Positions 17,091-26,271 are shown, numbered from the stretch's first letter. The stretch is 64,000 nt of DNA from Emticicia sp. CRIBPO (GCF_009905725.1 NZ_JAAAKV010000010.1:160938-224937), one strand, 5' to 3'. Numbers and translations are program-made. The notes: a model not told the origin generated them from the letters alone.

Positions 17091-17471
17091 ATGGGAAACC
17101 TGAGTACGGCACTGCAACTAAAGTGCCCAAGATGTGGGGAAGGAGAATTGTTTGAAGCTAAAAACCCGTATACCAAGGGCAAAATGCTGGCCATGCATAC
17201 CCACTGCCCGAACTGCGGATTAAGATATGAGCGTGAAAACGGGTTTTTCTATGGTGCCATGTATATTTCTTATATGTTCAATATCGCTTTATTCGTGACG
17301 GCTATTACGAGTTATTACCTGTTTTTTGAAGATATGGTAGACTGGAGATGGTTTATTGGTGGATATGTGGCCCTTACCGGATTGCTGACCCCGATTATTT
17401 TCAGGCTGTCGAGGTCTATCTGGATCATGTTTATGGTGAAGTACGATCCTGAGAAGAGAGGAGCAAAATAG
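17091..17471 (+). CDS. DUF983 membrane protein with two CxxC motifs
   Basis: The 126-residue protein begins with a zinc-ribbon-like head: CPRCGEGELFEAKNPY (residues 13-28) and CPNCGLRYERENGFFYGAMYISYMF. Two or three membrane segments follow (residues 55-75, 82-102). This is the pattern of DUF983 proteins, whose function is not known; they are often found near cytochrome oxidase genes, though none is seen here. It is 21 bases downstream of the TauE gene and may be co-transcribed. Confidence 0.85.
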   Translation: MGNLSTALQLKCPRCGEGELFEAKNPYTKGKMLAMHTHCPNCGLRYERENGFFYGAMYISYMFNIALFVTAITSYYLFFEDMVDWRWFIGGYVALTGLLTPIIFRLSRSIWIMFMVKYDPEKRGAK

Positions 17472-17560
17472 TTTAGGGGGGTGGAAAAAGGAGGAAGGAA
17501 AAAGGAAGACGGAATAGGAGAAAGGGGAAAACGGAGAAGGACGGGATAGGGAAAATGAGT
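17472..17560. repeat. Purine-rich low-complexity tract
   Basis: About 85 bases on the + strand are nearly all A and G, in runs such as GGAGGAAGG and GGAGAAAGGGG, and there is no gene. A 15-base piece (17526-17540) is matched exactly, in reverse orientation, at 47323-47337, so it may belong to a dispersed intergenic element. Confidence 0.6.
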
Positions 17561-17665
17561 GTTTAGTCGGATAATGGAACTTAAGAATGAGAAAAATCAT
17601 TAATTCTATCTAGCCAGGAAAGAATTGGCATTCAATCATTGAAGATTAAACATTTACTAAATAAG

Positions 17666-17965
17666 ATGAACGGAACATTTGAAGAATTAATAGACTCTGA
17701 GACCCCGGTTTTGATCGATTTTTTTGCCGAGTGGTGCGGGCCTTGCAAGGCCATGAGTCCGGCTTTACACCAATTTGCTGAAGAAATGGGCGACAAGGTT
17801 AAAGTCGTGAAAATAGATATAGACAGGAACCCGGCCCTGCAACGCAAGTTCAATATTTCGGGTGTCCCTACGATCATGGTTTTCCAGAAAGGGCAGCAGA
17901 AATTCAGACAGTCGGGAGCCATGATGGTACCGCAGCTGAAGAAAGCAGTGGAGCCGTTTTTGTAA
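17666..17965 (+). CDS. Thioredoxin
   Basis: A single thioredoxin domain of about 99 residues with FFAEWCGPCKAM (redox motif WCGPC) and the cis-proline motif GVPTIM. It reduces disulfides in the cytoplasm. An upstream TTG extension of 9 codons is possible, but ATG 17666 (MNGTFEELIDSE...) fits the family's start, and no export signal is present. It ends in a hairpin shared with the convergent barrel gene. Confidence 0.92.
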   Translation: MNGTFEELIDSETPVLIDFFAEWCGPCKAMSPALHQFAEEMGDKVKVVKIDIDRNPALQRKFNISGVPTIMVFQKGQQKFRQSGAMMVPQLKKAVEPFL

Positions 17966-17985
17966 GGAAGGATTTTAAATTAAGC

Positions 17986-18020
17986 AGCCCGTCTCAGGTT
18001 AACTGAGGCGGGCTGTTTTG
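17986..18020 (+). terminator. Intrinsic terminator after thioredoxin
   Basis: A 12-bp stem (AGCCCGTCTCAG with CTGAGGCGGGCT, one G-T pair) and a GTTAA loop, followed by a T-rich tail, lies 20 bases after the stop codon. Confidence 0.88.
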
Positions 18021-18022
18021 TT

Positions 18023-19156
18023 TTACCAGCGGTAAGCCAGGCTGATTGAACTCGAATTAAATAAGTTGAAGTCCAAAGAAGAGTAATGCCAATCGTGGTA
18101 ATCCCAATCTTGTCTATTGTAAAATGAAGTTGATAAAGTGATCAGGTTGGCTTTGATAAGGAAATGGTCTTTAAGAAAATAAGCCAATCCAAGCGACAAC
18201 CTCTGACTTGAGGTAAGATCATTGTTTCCTGAATTACCTATCAGAAAAGAGCCATATATTCCAATGAAAGGACTTAATCGTTTTGTTTTTAGAAAATATT
18301 CGTAAGCTGGAGTAATCATGAGTCCTTTTCCTCTTATTTGATCTCCCCACCTGTTTGTTTTAGTAGTTGAGACGCCCAGGGCCAACCCTATTGTATGGTT
18401 TCTTTTTGGGCCTAAAAATCTTCCGACACTGACTTCATATTCTGTAAGCAAAATCCTTTCTTCAAGATAAGTATATTTTTTCGGTGAGTTCGAACTTCCG
18501 AATCTTACAGCAACTAACCAGTTCTTATGATCAATATTTAGCTCTTCCTCAGAGAAATAGGATTTATTGCCGGGGAAGTATTTCAAACCAACGGCAAAAC
18601 TACATTTGATTCCATTAAAGTCTTTTACAGAAGCTGATGGAGTGACAGTGGCTTCAAAAGCGATTTTCTTAGTGATGAGATAATTCAGTCCGACTTCTCC
18701 AAAAGAAGTGACATCGGAACTTTTGATCGTTTTGTCATAAGGGTATAGTTCATTAAACTTTCCTGACTTAAACCTGAATCCGGCACCGGTAAACATGAAC
18801 AGATTGTTTTTATAATAAAAATATTGTCGTGCTTGTAATGTAAACTCGCGGGAATCTGTTTTTTCGTTTCTGGATTCATCTGGAGTAACTTTGCGGTTTT
18901 CAAAGCTGCTTCCGAAGCTAAAGCCCAGTAAAAAGTTCTTTTTTAGAAATACTCCCAAAAAGACATTAGATTTTTGAGAAAAGATGTCGTTTTTATCGAT
19001 AAAACCTACCGAAGAGTTCTGGAAATGGTAGTCTCCCTGCAAATAGTTTAATTGAGAGTTGAGTCCAATAATTAGTTTTCCTTTTTCAGTCTGTGAAAAG
19101 GCGTTTGTTGAAATTAAGAATAAGGAAAAATAAAAGAATATGTTTTTGTTCTTCAT
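18023..19156 (-). CDS. Outer-membrane beta-barrel paralogue 1 (377 aa)
   Basis: Signal peptide MKNKNIFFYFSLFLISTNAFSQ, then TEKGKLIIGLNSQLNYL and a run of alternating strands ending SISLAYRW. It is the most diverged of three tandem reverse-strand paralogues of similar length. Shared features with the other two include the early TEKGK motif, the central TITPxYEYxxKT region, SLGLAYFLKDHFLIKANLI, and the final AYRW. This is a porin-like barrel; transport specificity is not known. Confidence 0.85.
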   Translation of the reverse strand: MKNKNIFFYFSLFLISTNAFSQTEKGKLIIGLNSQLNYLQGDYHFQNSSVGFIDKNDIFSQKSNVFLGVFLKKNFLLGFSFGSSFENRKVTPDESRNEKTDSREFTLQARQYFYYKNNLFMFTGAGFRFKSGKFNELYPYDKTIKSSDVTSFGEVGLNYLITKKIAFEATVTPSASVKDFNGIKCSFAVGLKYFPGNKSYFSEEELNIDHKNWLVAVRFGSSNSPKKYTYLEERILLTEYEVSVGRFLGPKRNHTIGLALGVSTTKTNRWGDQIRGKGLMITPAYEYFLKTKRLSPFIGIYGSFLIGNSGNNDLTSSQRLSLGLAYFLKDHFLIKANLITLSTSFYNRQDWDYHDWHYSSLDFNLFNSSSISLAYRW

Positions 19157-19334
19157 GAAGTAACAACAAGATATAAATAATGCAACGAAGATAGATAAAC
19201 GGATTTGGAAAGTCTAAAGAGCAGGATTAGAAATTGAAGAGAATTAATTAGTTTTTGTTATTAAATGATAATAGAGATAGCATCGCTAATAATTGCGATT
19301 TAATGGAGCCGTATTTATCAAAATTTAAGTGATT

Positions 19335-19372
19335 AAAAAGGGAAACATTCCCATTGAAATGTTTCCCTTTTT
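19335..19372 (-). terminator. Terminator after paralogue 2
   Basis: A perfect 15-bp stem (19335-19349 with 19358-19372) followed, on the reverse strand, by five T residues. A very similar hairpin follows paralogue 3 at 20752-20787, showing that the duplicated unit included its terminator. Confidence 0.8.
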
Positions 19373-19417
19373 TTGTTTCTGGCAAACCATCGTATAATTA
19401 ACTGTTAAGATGAAAGC

Positions 19418-20536
19418 TTACCACCTGTAAGCGAGTCCCAAAGTAGTGTTGTCAAATACACTGAAGTCAAACTGATTATTTTTTAAACTTCCGTGGCCAT
19501 ACCGCTGGAAAAACGTACTTAGCCTGATAAAATTTGCCCTGACCAGAAAATGGTCGTTCAGAAAGTAAGCTAAGCCGAGTTCCGCACTGTTTTCCATGAA
19601 TAGCAGGGATTTAGCGTTGCTGAAGATGGAAAACGAGCTACTGAGCCTGGCTACCGGCGTTAGTTTGGTTGTTTTGAAGTAATATTCATAGAAAGGAGTA
19701 ATGATGGTCTGGTGGCTGGCTTCTGTAGAGGTTTCATGAATAACTTTACTGTTTTTTCTTCCTACTGCCAGCCCGACCAGGTGGTTCTTTTTTGAGCCTG
19801 TAAATTTACCGGCATATATCTGAAAGGTGGATTTCAGATCTTTGTTGTTTGTACTTAAGTCCGTTTTTACATTACTGGTATTTACATCTGCTCCGGTGAT
19901 CCAGTTTTTAAAAGTGGTGTCACTTATTTCCAGGGATTTAAATGCCGTATTTTTGGGCCAATACCTGATGCCAAAGGCCAAAACTGTGTTGTTGTCATTT
20001 ATACCGGTCAGGTCTGTCGTATTGTGGAATTTGGCTTCAAAAGCAAAATTTTTACTCAAAAAATAATTCATGCCTGCTTCTGCATTGAATGAGGAGGTGA
20101 TGTATCTGCTGTCGGGAACGTCGGAGTGATTGGACTCAGTTTTACCAAAGTTTAACCTGTAGTATGCTCCGGCAAAAAATAAGAAGTTTTCATTGCGTCC
20201 AAAATATTGCCTTATACCCGGGTAAAAACCAATACCGGATGATTTTATCGAGACATTATAAATTGGAATTCCTGTTTCCGACTGGTTTCCTGAAAAAGAA
20301 GCCCCTAATCCAACCAGTAAGTTTTTCTTAACGAATTTTCCGTAATTCAAATCTATGAATTGACTGGAATTCCGGATAATGCTTCCATTTTCAGAATTAT
20401 TTACATAGACTTTGTTAGAATAAATTTGTGCATTTAAACCGATCACACTTTTTCCCTTTTCAGTCTGAGCAAAGCTGTTGGTTGAAAGAGCAAGAAGGGC
20501 GGAACAGGCAAGCAAGTTGTTGAGTTTGTTTTTCAT
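19418..20536 (-). CDS. Outer-membrane beta-barrel paralogue 2 (372 aa)
   Basis: Signal peptide MKNKLNNLLACSALLALSTNSFAQ, then TEKGKSVIGLNAQIYSNKVYV and alternating barrel strands ending TLGLAYRW. It is closely related to paralogue 3 (matching NSSQFIDLNYGKFVKKNLLVGLG, FFAGAYYRLNFGKT and KNHLVGLAVGRK). The gene has its own terminator (19335-19372) but no clear promoter was identified. Substrate unknown. Confidence 0.88.
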   Translation of the reverse strand: MKNKLNNLLACSALLALSTNSFAQTEKGKSVIGLNAQIYSNKVYVNNSENGSIIRNSSQFIDLNYGKFVKKNLLVGLGASFSGNQSETGIPIYNVSIKSSGIGFYPGIRQYFGRNENFLFFAGAYYRLNFGKTESNHSDVPDSRYITSSFNAEAGMNYFLSKNFAFEAKFHNTTDLTGINDNNTVLAFGIRYWPKNTAFKSLEISDTTFKNWITGADVNTSNVKTDLSTNNKDLKSTFQIYAGKFTGSKKNHLVGLAVGRKNSKVIHETSTEASHQTIITPFYEYYFKTTKLTPVARLSSSFSIFSNAKSLLFMENSAELGLAYFLNDHFLVRANFIRLSTFFQRYGHGSLKNNQFDFSVFDNTTLGLAYRW

Positions 20537-20751
20537 TTGAAATTAAGTATGGTTTTGTATAACATTTGTTACCTTTTATGACTATACTTTTATGAAAAAG
20601 TAACTTGAAATTCAGAAATAAAATGATAATTATATGGCCGGTTTGGTTTGAGTGGTAGAAGGAAGTACAGCTTTTACTATCACCTGGCAGTTGTTTTTAA
20701 CAGAATATAATAAATCGGAGACTTAGAAAATAAACAGTGAACAGGAATGTG

Positions 20752-20787
20752 AAAAGGGAAACATTCTCATTGAAATGTTCCCCTTTT
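20752..20787 (-). terminator. Terminator after paralogue 3
   Basis: A 14-bp stem with one mismatch (20752-20765 with 20774-20787), with four T residues behind it on the reverse strand. It is a diverged copy of the hairpin at 19335-19372. Confidence 0.7.
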
Positions 20788-20824
20788 TAATGTGATATCA
20801 GAAGTTAGCAGTTAGTATATAAGC

Positions 20825-21958
20825 CTACCATCTATAAGCGAGTCCCAAAGTACTGTTGTCAAATATATTGAAGTGAAATTGATTGGCGACATATGTGGGA
20901 GGGCCATTTTTTTGACGCTGAAAGTTGGCACCCAGATGAATAAAATTAGCCTTAACCAGAAAATGATCGCTTACAAAATAAGCCAATCCAAGGTCTGCAC
21001 TGTTTTCCATATATAACAAGTATTGAGAACTGCTGAATATTGAGAACGAACTGCTGATTTTAGCGATAGGAGTCAGTTTGGTAGTCTTAAAGTAATATTC
21101 ATAAAAAGGAGTAATGATAGTACGATGGTGTGTATTAGAATTACCACCGGAACTATTTTTGTTAGTTTCTCTTCCCAGGCCTAGTCCCACCAGGTGATTC
21201 TTTTTTGAGCCAATAAACTTACCTGCATAAATTTCGGCTTGTGTTGTTGAACTTGTCGTTTCAATATCAAAGGCATTTTGTGTCTTTTCTTTGCGGGTGT
21301 TTACATCAACTCCGATGATCCAGTTTTTAAAAGTGTTTTCGCTTTCTTCCAGGGGCGTAAATGTGGTGTTTTGAGGCCAGTATTTAATTCCGAAGGCTAA
21401 ACCACTGCTGTTATTTGTCAGGTTTATCAGGCCTGAGTTGTTGTATATCTTGGCTTCCAGGGCAAAATTCTGATTTATGAAATAGTTCATGCCCAATTCA
21501 GCAGTGAGCGAAGACGTGATGGATTTTTGATCAGGAGAAGCATTTACACCTTCAGACTTTGTCTTGACGAAACCAAGACTGTAATAAGCTCCACCAAAGA
21601 AGGTGAAATTGCCATTGTTACCAAAATATTGTCTGATCCCCGGCGAAAACACTATTCCTGTGGCGTTAGACGAAATATCGGCGGATGGAAATCCACTTTT
21701 AAGCTGACTTGCAGAAAATGAAGCTCCCAGGCCCACAAGTAAATTTTTCCTGACGAATTTTCCATAATTGAGCTCTATAAATTGACTGGAATTGCGGGCT
21801 ATGGTCTCATTGGAGGCTCCTTTGGCTTTAACATTGTAAGAATAAATGCTGGCATTAATTCCTACGATACTTTTTCCTTTTTCAGTCTGGGCAAAGCTGG
21901 CGGCGGAAACAGTAAGCATGGCGGAGCTAATGATTAAGTTCCGGAATTTGTTTTTCAT
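20825..21958 (-). CDS. Outer-membrane beta-barrel paralogue 3 (377 aa)
   Basis: Signal peptide MKNKFRNLIISSAMLTVSAASFAQ, then TEKGKSIVGINASIYSYNV; barrel strands end TLGLAYRW. Aligned with paralogue 2 over the whole length, with divergent loops such as the Gly/Asn/Ser-rich one near residue 280. It is the last of the tandem set; the upstream neighbour is a TonB-dependent receptor gene (stop at 22034). Function unknown. Confidence 0.88.
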   Translation of the reverse strand: MKNKFRNLIISSAMLTVSAASFAQTEKGKSIVGINASIYSYNVKAKGASNETIARNSSQFIELNYGKFVRKNLLVGLGASFSASQLKSGFPSADISSNATGIVFSPGIRQYFGNNGNFTFFGGAYYSLGFVKTKSEGVNASPDQKSITSSLTAELGMNYFINQNFALEAKIYNNSGLINLTNNSSGLAFGIKYWPQNTTFTPLEESENTFKNWIIGVDVNTRKEKTQNAFDIETTSSTTQAEIYAGKFIGSKKNHLVGLGLGRETNKNSSGGNSNTHHRTIITPFYEYYFKTTKLTPIAKISSSFSIFSSSQYLLYMENSADLGLAYFVSDHFLVKANFIHLGANFQRQKNGPPTYVANQFHFNIFDNSTLGLAYRW

Positions 21959-22033
21959 ATTAACGATGGTTTTGTTGTAAAACCGAAACTATGGAATTAT
22001 TGCCAGACTTCAACTAAGAATTAAGTTAAAAAA

Positions 22034-24397
22034 TCAAAAATCGAACTGAAAACTCAGCACCGGCACCAGTTCGCTGCCCCTGTATTGTATGTATGTGGTA
22101 TTGGTGGTGGCATCATAACCCGCCGAAGTGGGGTTGATGCGGTTCAGGATATTCTGAATGTCCAGGCTGATGTTCCCGGAAAGTTTTTTTGCGTTGAAAC
22201 GGTAGGCAAATTTGGTGTCGACCCTGTAATAAGCCGGCACCTGTTTTGTGAAATCAGCGTCTTTGAGGGGGACAAAAGTGCCTTTTTCTTTGGATAAAAC
22301 CGGATCATGCGGAGTATATCTGAAGCCTCCGTTGAACAGGAAACGGCCGCCCAGCTGTAATATCCGGCCTTTTTTGAGATAAAACTCTTTACCAAAGGTG
22401 TAGCTGGATGAAAAATTGGTTCCATACCGCGACACATAGGTTTTGCCGCTGAACGGCTGAAACTGCGACTTGAAAACTGATCCGGTAGCTAAGAGAAAAT
22501 AAGAATTTGAAAACAGTTTTTCGATGGCCAGGTCAAGTCCGTAGTTCGTGCCTTTTCCTTTGCTGACCACTTTGAATTCCGGATATCCGCTCGGGTTGTT
22601 GAGCATCCAGTAATTATCGTCTGCAGAGGGGGCCACCGGCACATTAAACAGCCTTTGCAGATAGGTTTCGACACTTATCCGCATTTTGTTTTTGGTATAA
22701 ATGTGATAGGCCAGTACGGCATGATGGGCTTTAAGTAGCTTCAGGTCCTTATTGATAAACTGCCCGAGGGTATCCTTAAAATAATAGGTCATCATGGGCA
22801 GTATTTTCCCATGTAATCCGTAAGCGAGGCTCAGCCGCTGGTTGTTTCTGGGTTGGTACTGAAATGAAATACGAGGTTCTGCAGAACCCGTTCCGTTAGC
22901 AGCAAGATAGATAAGATGATAACCGGCATTCATCGATAATTTAGGACTTAAATCTGCATGGATCTGGGCATACTGTTGCAGGGTTTGCGTGTTGCCGCTG
23001 CCTTGTACCGAAGTTTTGGTCTGGAGGAGGGTGATGTCGTTGCGGCTGGCTACCGGGAGGGTTTTCTTGAAAAAATCAAAAAAGATCTGGTTGAAAATTA
23101 CACCTGTTTTTAAGATGATTTTTTCGTTGAGTTTACGGTTGTAGGTCAATGAAGAGACTATCCTGGTGTCTGTATAATGTTCTGTATTGTATCTGTACCT
23201 GTTATTGCTGAGGTCGAGGGTGTCGTCGGTTTTCCGGATCTCGCTGCCTACGAGAGCGACAACGCCTTTGAAATAAGATTTTGAGTCGGGCAGATAAGTC
23301 CAGGTAACACCCAAAGCCCCCATGTTGGCGGGCCTGATCTGTTCGTCACGGTTGTTGAAAACAGAGGGGTCTCTTTCTGCCGGATTTTCTACCGGGTAAT
23401 AGTGTTCCTCACTTAAACCACCTATGCCGAATACCGTCAGCACACTTTTATTGTTTTTGCTTTTGTAAGCCAGGTTGAACGACAAATCCTGGAAATCGTT
23501 GGTGACACGTTCGCCCACCAGGTTAAAACCCATTTTGTTGAGCAGGCTGAGGGTAGAATAACGATAATTGACGAGGTAAGAGGAGCGTGCTCTCCGGATG
23601 GGGCCTTCTGTGGCAAAATCAAGGCCTAATAAGCCGATTTTAGCCCTGAACTCTCTTTTTTCATTGTTTCCATGCCTGAAGTGCATGTCGAAAGCCCCTG
23701 ATAAAGCATTGCCATATTCGGCGGGCATGCCGCCTGTTGAGAAATCGGACCTGGACAATAGCTGGGCACTGAAAACGGTGATGCCGCCGCCTGAGGAGCC
23801 GATGATGGCAAAGTGGTTGGGGTTGGGGATATCAATACCCTCAAGCCGCCAGAGAAGGCCTGCGGGTGAATTTCCGCGGATAACGATCTGATTTTCCGTG
23901 TCGTTTTCGCCTACCCTGACACCGGGATAAGAAATGGCCACCCTGCCGGGGTCATTGATACCACCGGGAATACGCTCCGTTTCTTCAGCTGTGAATGACC
24001 TTGTGCTGACTACAGCCAGCTCATTGACGGGCTCAAAAGCGTTTTTGGAAGTGCTTACCACGACTTCACCGGCTGAGATACTGCCTTCGTTCAGTTCGAG
24101 GTTAAGGAAAGTTTCTTTGGTAGACAAATGAATGACGTCCTCAAGGGTGAGGGGTTCATAGCCTATATATTGTGCCTGTATATTGATTCTGCCCACCGGT
24201 ACATTCTGAAGCACAAACTCGCCGTTCTCATTGCTGATGTTTCCGATCATGGGATTGGTGTTGCGGACCGAAATGGTGGCTCCTATGAGGGGTTGTTTGG
24301 TTTGCTTATCGCGGATGATTCCCCGGACGTTTTGCACGGGTTTTTGAGCCAGTCCCGCAAAAGAAACAAGAATAAGTAACAAGCCTTTGAAACGCAT
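22034..24397 (-). CDS. TonB-dependent receptor with N-terminal carboxypeptidase-like domain
   Basis: The likely protein of 787 residues starts with a signal peptide (MRFKGLLLILVSFAGLAQ). A beta-sandwich domain typical of carboxypeptidase-like regulatory repeats follows (VRGIIRDKQTKQPLIGATISVRN, about residues 22-100), then a TonB plug and a 22-strand barrel ending with VPVLSFQFDF. No SusD partner is beside it, so substrate is unknown (siderophore, peptide or glycan). A longer frame starts 39 codons earlier, but those residues are not signal-like, so ATG 24397 is chosen. It is divergent to the Crp/Fnr regulator with only 38 bases between starts. Confidence 0.88.
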   Translation of the reverse strand: MRFKGLLLILVSFAGLAQKPVQNVRGIIRDKQTKQPLIGATISVRNTNPMIGNISNENGEFVLQNVPVGRINIQAQYIGYEPLTLEDVIHLSTKETFLNLELNEGSISAGEVVVSTSKNAFEPVNELAVVSTRSFTAEETERIPGGINDPGRVAISYPGVRVGENDTENQIVIRGNSPAGLLWRLEGIDIPNPNHFAIIGSSGGGITVFSAQLLSRSDFSTGGMPAEYGNALSGAFDMHFRHGNNEKREFRAKIGLLGLDFATEGPIRRARSSYLVNYRYSTLSLLNKMGFNLVGERVTNDFQDLSFNLAYKSKNNKSVLTVFGIGGLSEEHYYPVENPAERDPSVFNNRDEQIRPANMGALGVTWTYLPDSKSYFKGVVALVGSEIRKTDDTLDLSNNRYRYNTEHYTDTRIVSSLTYNRKLNEKIILKTGVIFNQIFFDFFKKTLPVASRNDITLLQTKTSVQGSGNTQTLQQYAQIHADLSPKLSMNAGYHLIYLAANGTGSAEPRISFQYQPRNNQRLSLAYGLHGKILPMMTYYFKDTLGQFINKDLKLLKAHHAVLAYHIYTKNKMRISVETYLQRLFNVPVAPSADDNYWMLNNPSGYPEFKVVSKGKGTNYGLDLAIEKLFSNSYFLLATGSVFKSQFQPFSGKTYVSRYGTNFSSSYTFGKEFYLKKGRILQLGGRFLFNGGFRYTPHDPVLSKEKGTFVPLKDADFTKQVPAYYRVDTKFAYRFNAKKLSGNISLDIQNILNRINPTSAGYDATTNTTYIQYRGSELVPVLSFQFDF

Positions 24398-24401
24398 GAG
24401 A

Positions 24402-24431
24402 TTGGATTTTAGAGGTTTTATCCTATTTTTG
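24402..24431 (+). promoter_or_regulatory. Promoter of the Crp/Fnr regulator, giving a leaderless or near-leaderless transcript
   Basis: TTG (24402-24404), a 19-base spacer and TATTTTTG (24424-24431) match the Bacteroidota promoter. The ATG follows 4 bases later (24436), so transcription would start at or just after the start codon. Either translation is leaderless or a slightly different start site is used. Confidence 0.65.
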
Positions 24432-24435
24432 GACA

Positions 24436-25020
24436 ATGTACAAACAATCTGTCGAATTATTTGCAAGTCAAATCTCCAAAATTGTGAAGCTTTCACCTGA
24501 AGCTTTACAGGCATTACTGGATTGTGTGGAAGCAGGTCAGTTGGCCAAAAAAGAGTACATTCTGGAGCCGGGAGGCATTTGTGACTGTATTTACTACATT
24601 CATAAAGGACTGATCAGGGAGTATTTTATTGACGAAAAAGGCAATGACGTCAGTGTCTGGTTTGGGAAGGAGGGGGACTTTGCGGTACTCCTGTCCAGTT
24701 TTATTACCCTTGAGCCGGGGCTGACCGGACTACAGGCTATGGAGGCCTCTGAGGTCATTGTTCTTAAGCACGTTGATTTATACAGGCTTTATGATCGCTT
24801 TCATGAGATAGACCGCTTGGGCCGGATCCTCACTGAGCAATACTTTGTGGCCTCTGAGGCTCACACCCGGGGTTTTCGTCACCAGGGAGCACTGGAAAGG
24901 TATGAAGCGTTTGTGAGCCATAATCCTGAGCTGATCAGAAGGCTGTCGCTGAAGCATATTGCTTCTTACCTGGGCGTTTCGCTGGAAACCCTCAGCCGTC
25001 TCAGAGCCAGGCCACACTGA
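24436..25020 (+). CDS. Crp/Fnr-family transcription regulator
   Basis: The 194-residue protein has an N-terminal cyclic-nucleotide-binding-like domain (YILEPGGICDCIYYIHKGLIREYFIDEKGNDVSVWFGKEGDFAVL) and a C-terminal helix-turn-helix (LSLKHIASYLGVSLETLSRLRAR). No Fe-S cysteine set is present in the N-terminus, so it is a Crp-type rather than an Fnr-type oxygen sensor. It is divergent to the TonB receptor gene (38 bases) and may control it. The short leader and start are as described for its promoter. Confidence 0.9.
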   Translation: MYKQSVELFASQISKIVKLSPEALQALLDCVEAGQLAKKEYILEPGGICDCIYYIHKGLIREYFIDEKGNDVSVWFGKEGDFAVLLSSFITLEPGLTGLQAMEASEVIVLKHVDLYRLYDRFHEIDRLGRILTEQYFVASEAHTRGFRHQGALERYEAFVSHNPELIRRLSLKHIASYLGVSLETLSRLRARPH

Positions 25021-25042
25021 TTATTTGATAAATGTCAACAAT

Positions 25043-25069
25043 TTGAACGAAGGAGAATTCCTATTTTTG
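25043..25069 (+). promoter_or_regulatory. Promoter candidate of the beta-helix/diheme cytochrome pair
   Basis: TTG at 25043-25045 and TATTTTTG at 25062-25069 with a 16-base spacer, slightly short for the Bacteroidota pattern. The -7 element is good. Confidence 0.5.
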
Positions 25070-25104
25070 TCTCTCAACCATTAAACCTTACCTTATCAAC
25101 CTAT

Positions 25105-26268
25105 ATGAAAAGAGTCGCCTTACTTTCTGTACTTCTGTTTTGCTCCGGGCTGGCTATGGCCCAGGCGGATATTCAGAAAAAACTTCAAACCCAACTCATC
25201 ATGGCTGAAGACGGCTCGGTGATTGAGGTGGATGAGGGAAATTTCAGTATACTGGCCAGTTTGTCGATGGAAGGCAAGAAGAACATCACGATCGTCGGGA
25301 AAGGTATGGACAAAACCATTCTGAGCTTTAAGGGACAGGTGGACGGAGCTGAAGGACTGAGGATTTCGAATGCTGAAAATATCGTCATCAAAGACCTGAC
25401 CATCCAGGACTCAAAAGGGGATTGCATCAAGACCATGAATGTCAAAAACATCACTTTTCAGAATGTCAAAACAGAATGGACAGGCAAACCTAAGGCCAGC
25501 AACGGCTCTTACGGCCTGTACCCTGTAAAATGTGAGGGGGTGATGATTGACGGTTGTGTGGCGATCGGTGCCTCGGATGCCGGTATTTATGTCGGACAAT
25601 CGAAAAAGATTGTGGTGAAAAATTCCAAAGCCATCAATAATGTAGCGGGCATTGAGATTGAGAATTCACTGGATGCGGAAGTCTATGATAATGAAGCTTA
25701 TGGCAACACGGGAGGTATCCTGGTGTTTGACCTGCCTGATCTGGTACTCAAAAAAGGGGGCAGGGTAAAAGTGTATAACAACAACGTTCACGACAATAAT
25801 TATATCAATTTTGCTCCAAAAGGAAATATTGTGGGGAAAGTCCCGCAGGGCACGGGTATGCTGATCCTGGCAACGAGCGATGTTGAGATTTTTAATAATA
25901 AAATCACCGATAATATTTCGATAGGGGTAGGCGTGATCAGTTATTTCATGACGGAGTCGCCGATCAAAGACAAAGAATATGATCCGTACCCGTCCAATAT
26001 CTTTATTCACGACAATGCTTTTCAGCGTAAGCCGGGCAGGGCTACGATGAAGGGGCGTTTCGGGAAGATGATGCGTTTTAAGATGAAGATGGGTAAGGAC
26101 GTCCCTTCGGTTTTCTGGGACGGCATCGTTCAGAAAGACTCCGGAGACAAGGTGATCTGTCTCAAAGGCAACCAGAACGGAACGTTTGTGAACATGGATG
26201 CTGCCAACAATTTTAAAAATATGTCGAGAGATACGACTCCCCACGAGTGCACGATGAAAAGTTTGTAA
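25105..26268 (+). CDS. Secreted right-handed beta-helix protein
   Basis: The 387-residue protein has a signal peptide (MKRVALLSVLLFCSGLAMAQA) and then many Asn/Asp/Gly-rich turns of about 22-24 residues (IVIKDLTIQDSKGDC, IVVKNSKAINNVAGIEIENSLDAEVYDNEAYGNTGGILV), the mark of a parallel beta-helix (pectate-lyase/NosD-like fold). It is followed 3 bases later by a diheme cytochrome; this pairing is known from the SO2930 system of Shewanella. Substrate is unknown; the protein may bind or process an extracellular polymer or substrate in electron transfer. Confidence 0.85.
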   Translation: MKRVALLSVLLFCSGLAMAQADIQKKLQTQLIMAEDGSVIEVDEGNFSILASLSMEGKKNITIVGKGMDKTILSFKGQVDGAEGLRISNAENIVIKDLTIQDSKGDCIKTMNVKNITFQNVKTEWTGKPKASNGSYGLYPVKCEGVMIDGCVAIGASDAGIYVGQSKKIVVKNSKAINNVAGIEIENSLDAEVYDNEAYGNTGGILVFDLPDLVLKKGGRVKVYNNNVHDNNYINFAPKGNIVGKVPQGTGMLILATSDVEIFNNKITDNISIGVGVISYFMTESPIKDKEYDPYPSNIFIHDNAFQRKPGRATMKGRFGKMMRFKMKMGKDVPSVFWDGIVQKDSGDKVICLKGNQNGTFVNMDAANNFKNMSRDTTPHECTMKSL

Positions 26269-26271
26269 GCG

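Noticed and set aside
25666..26244. 192-residue frame antisense to the beta-helix gene
   Set aside because: Antisense to a recognised gene, no start context or family resemblance.
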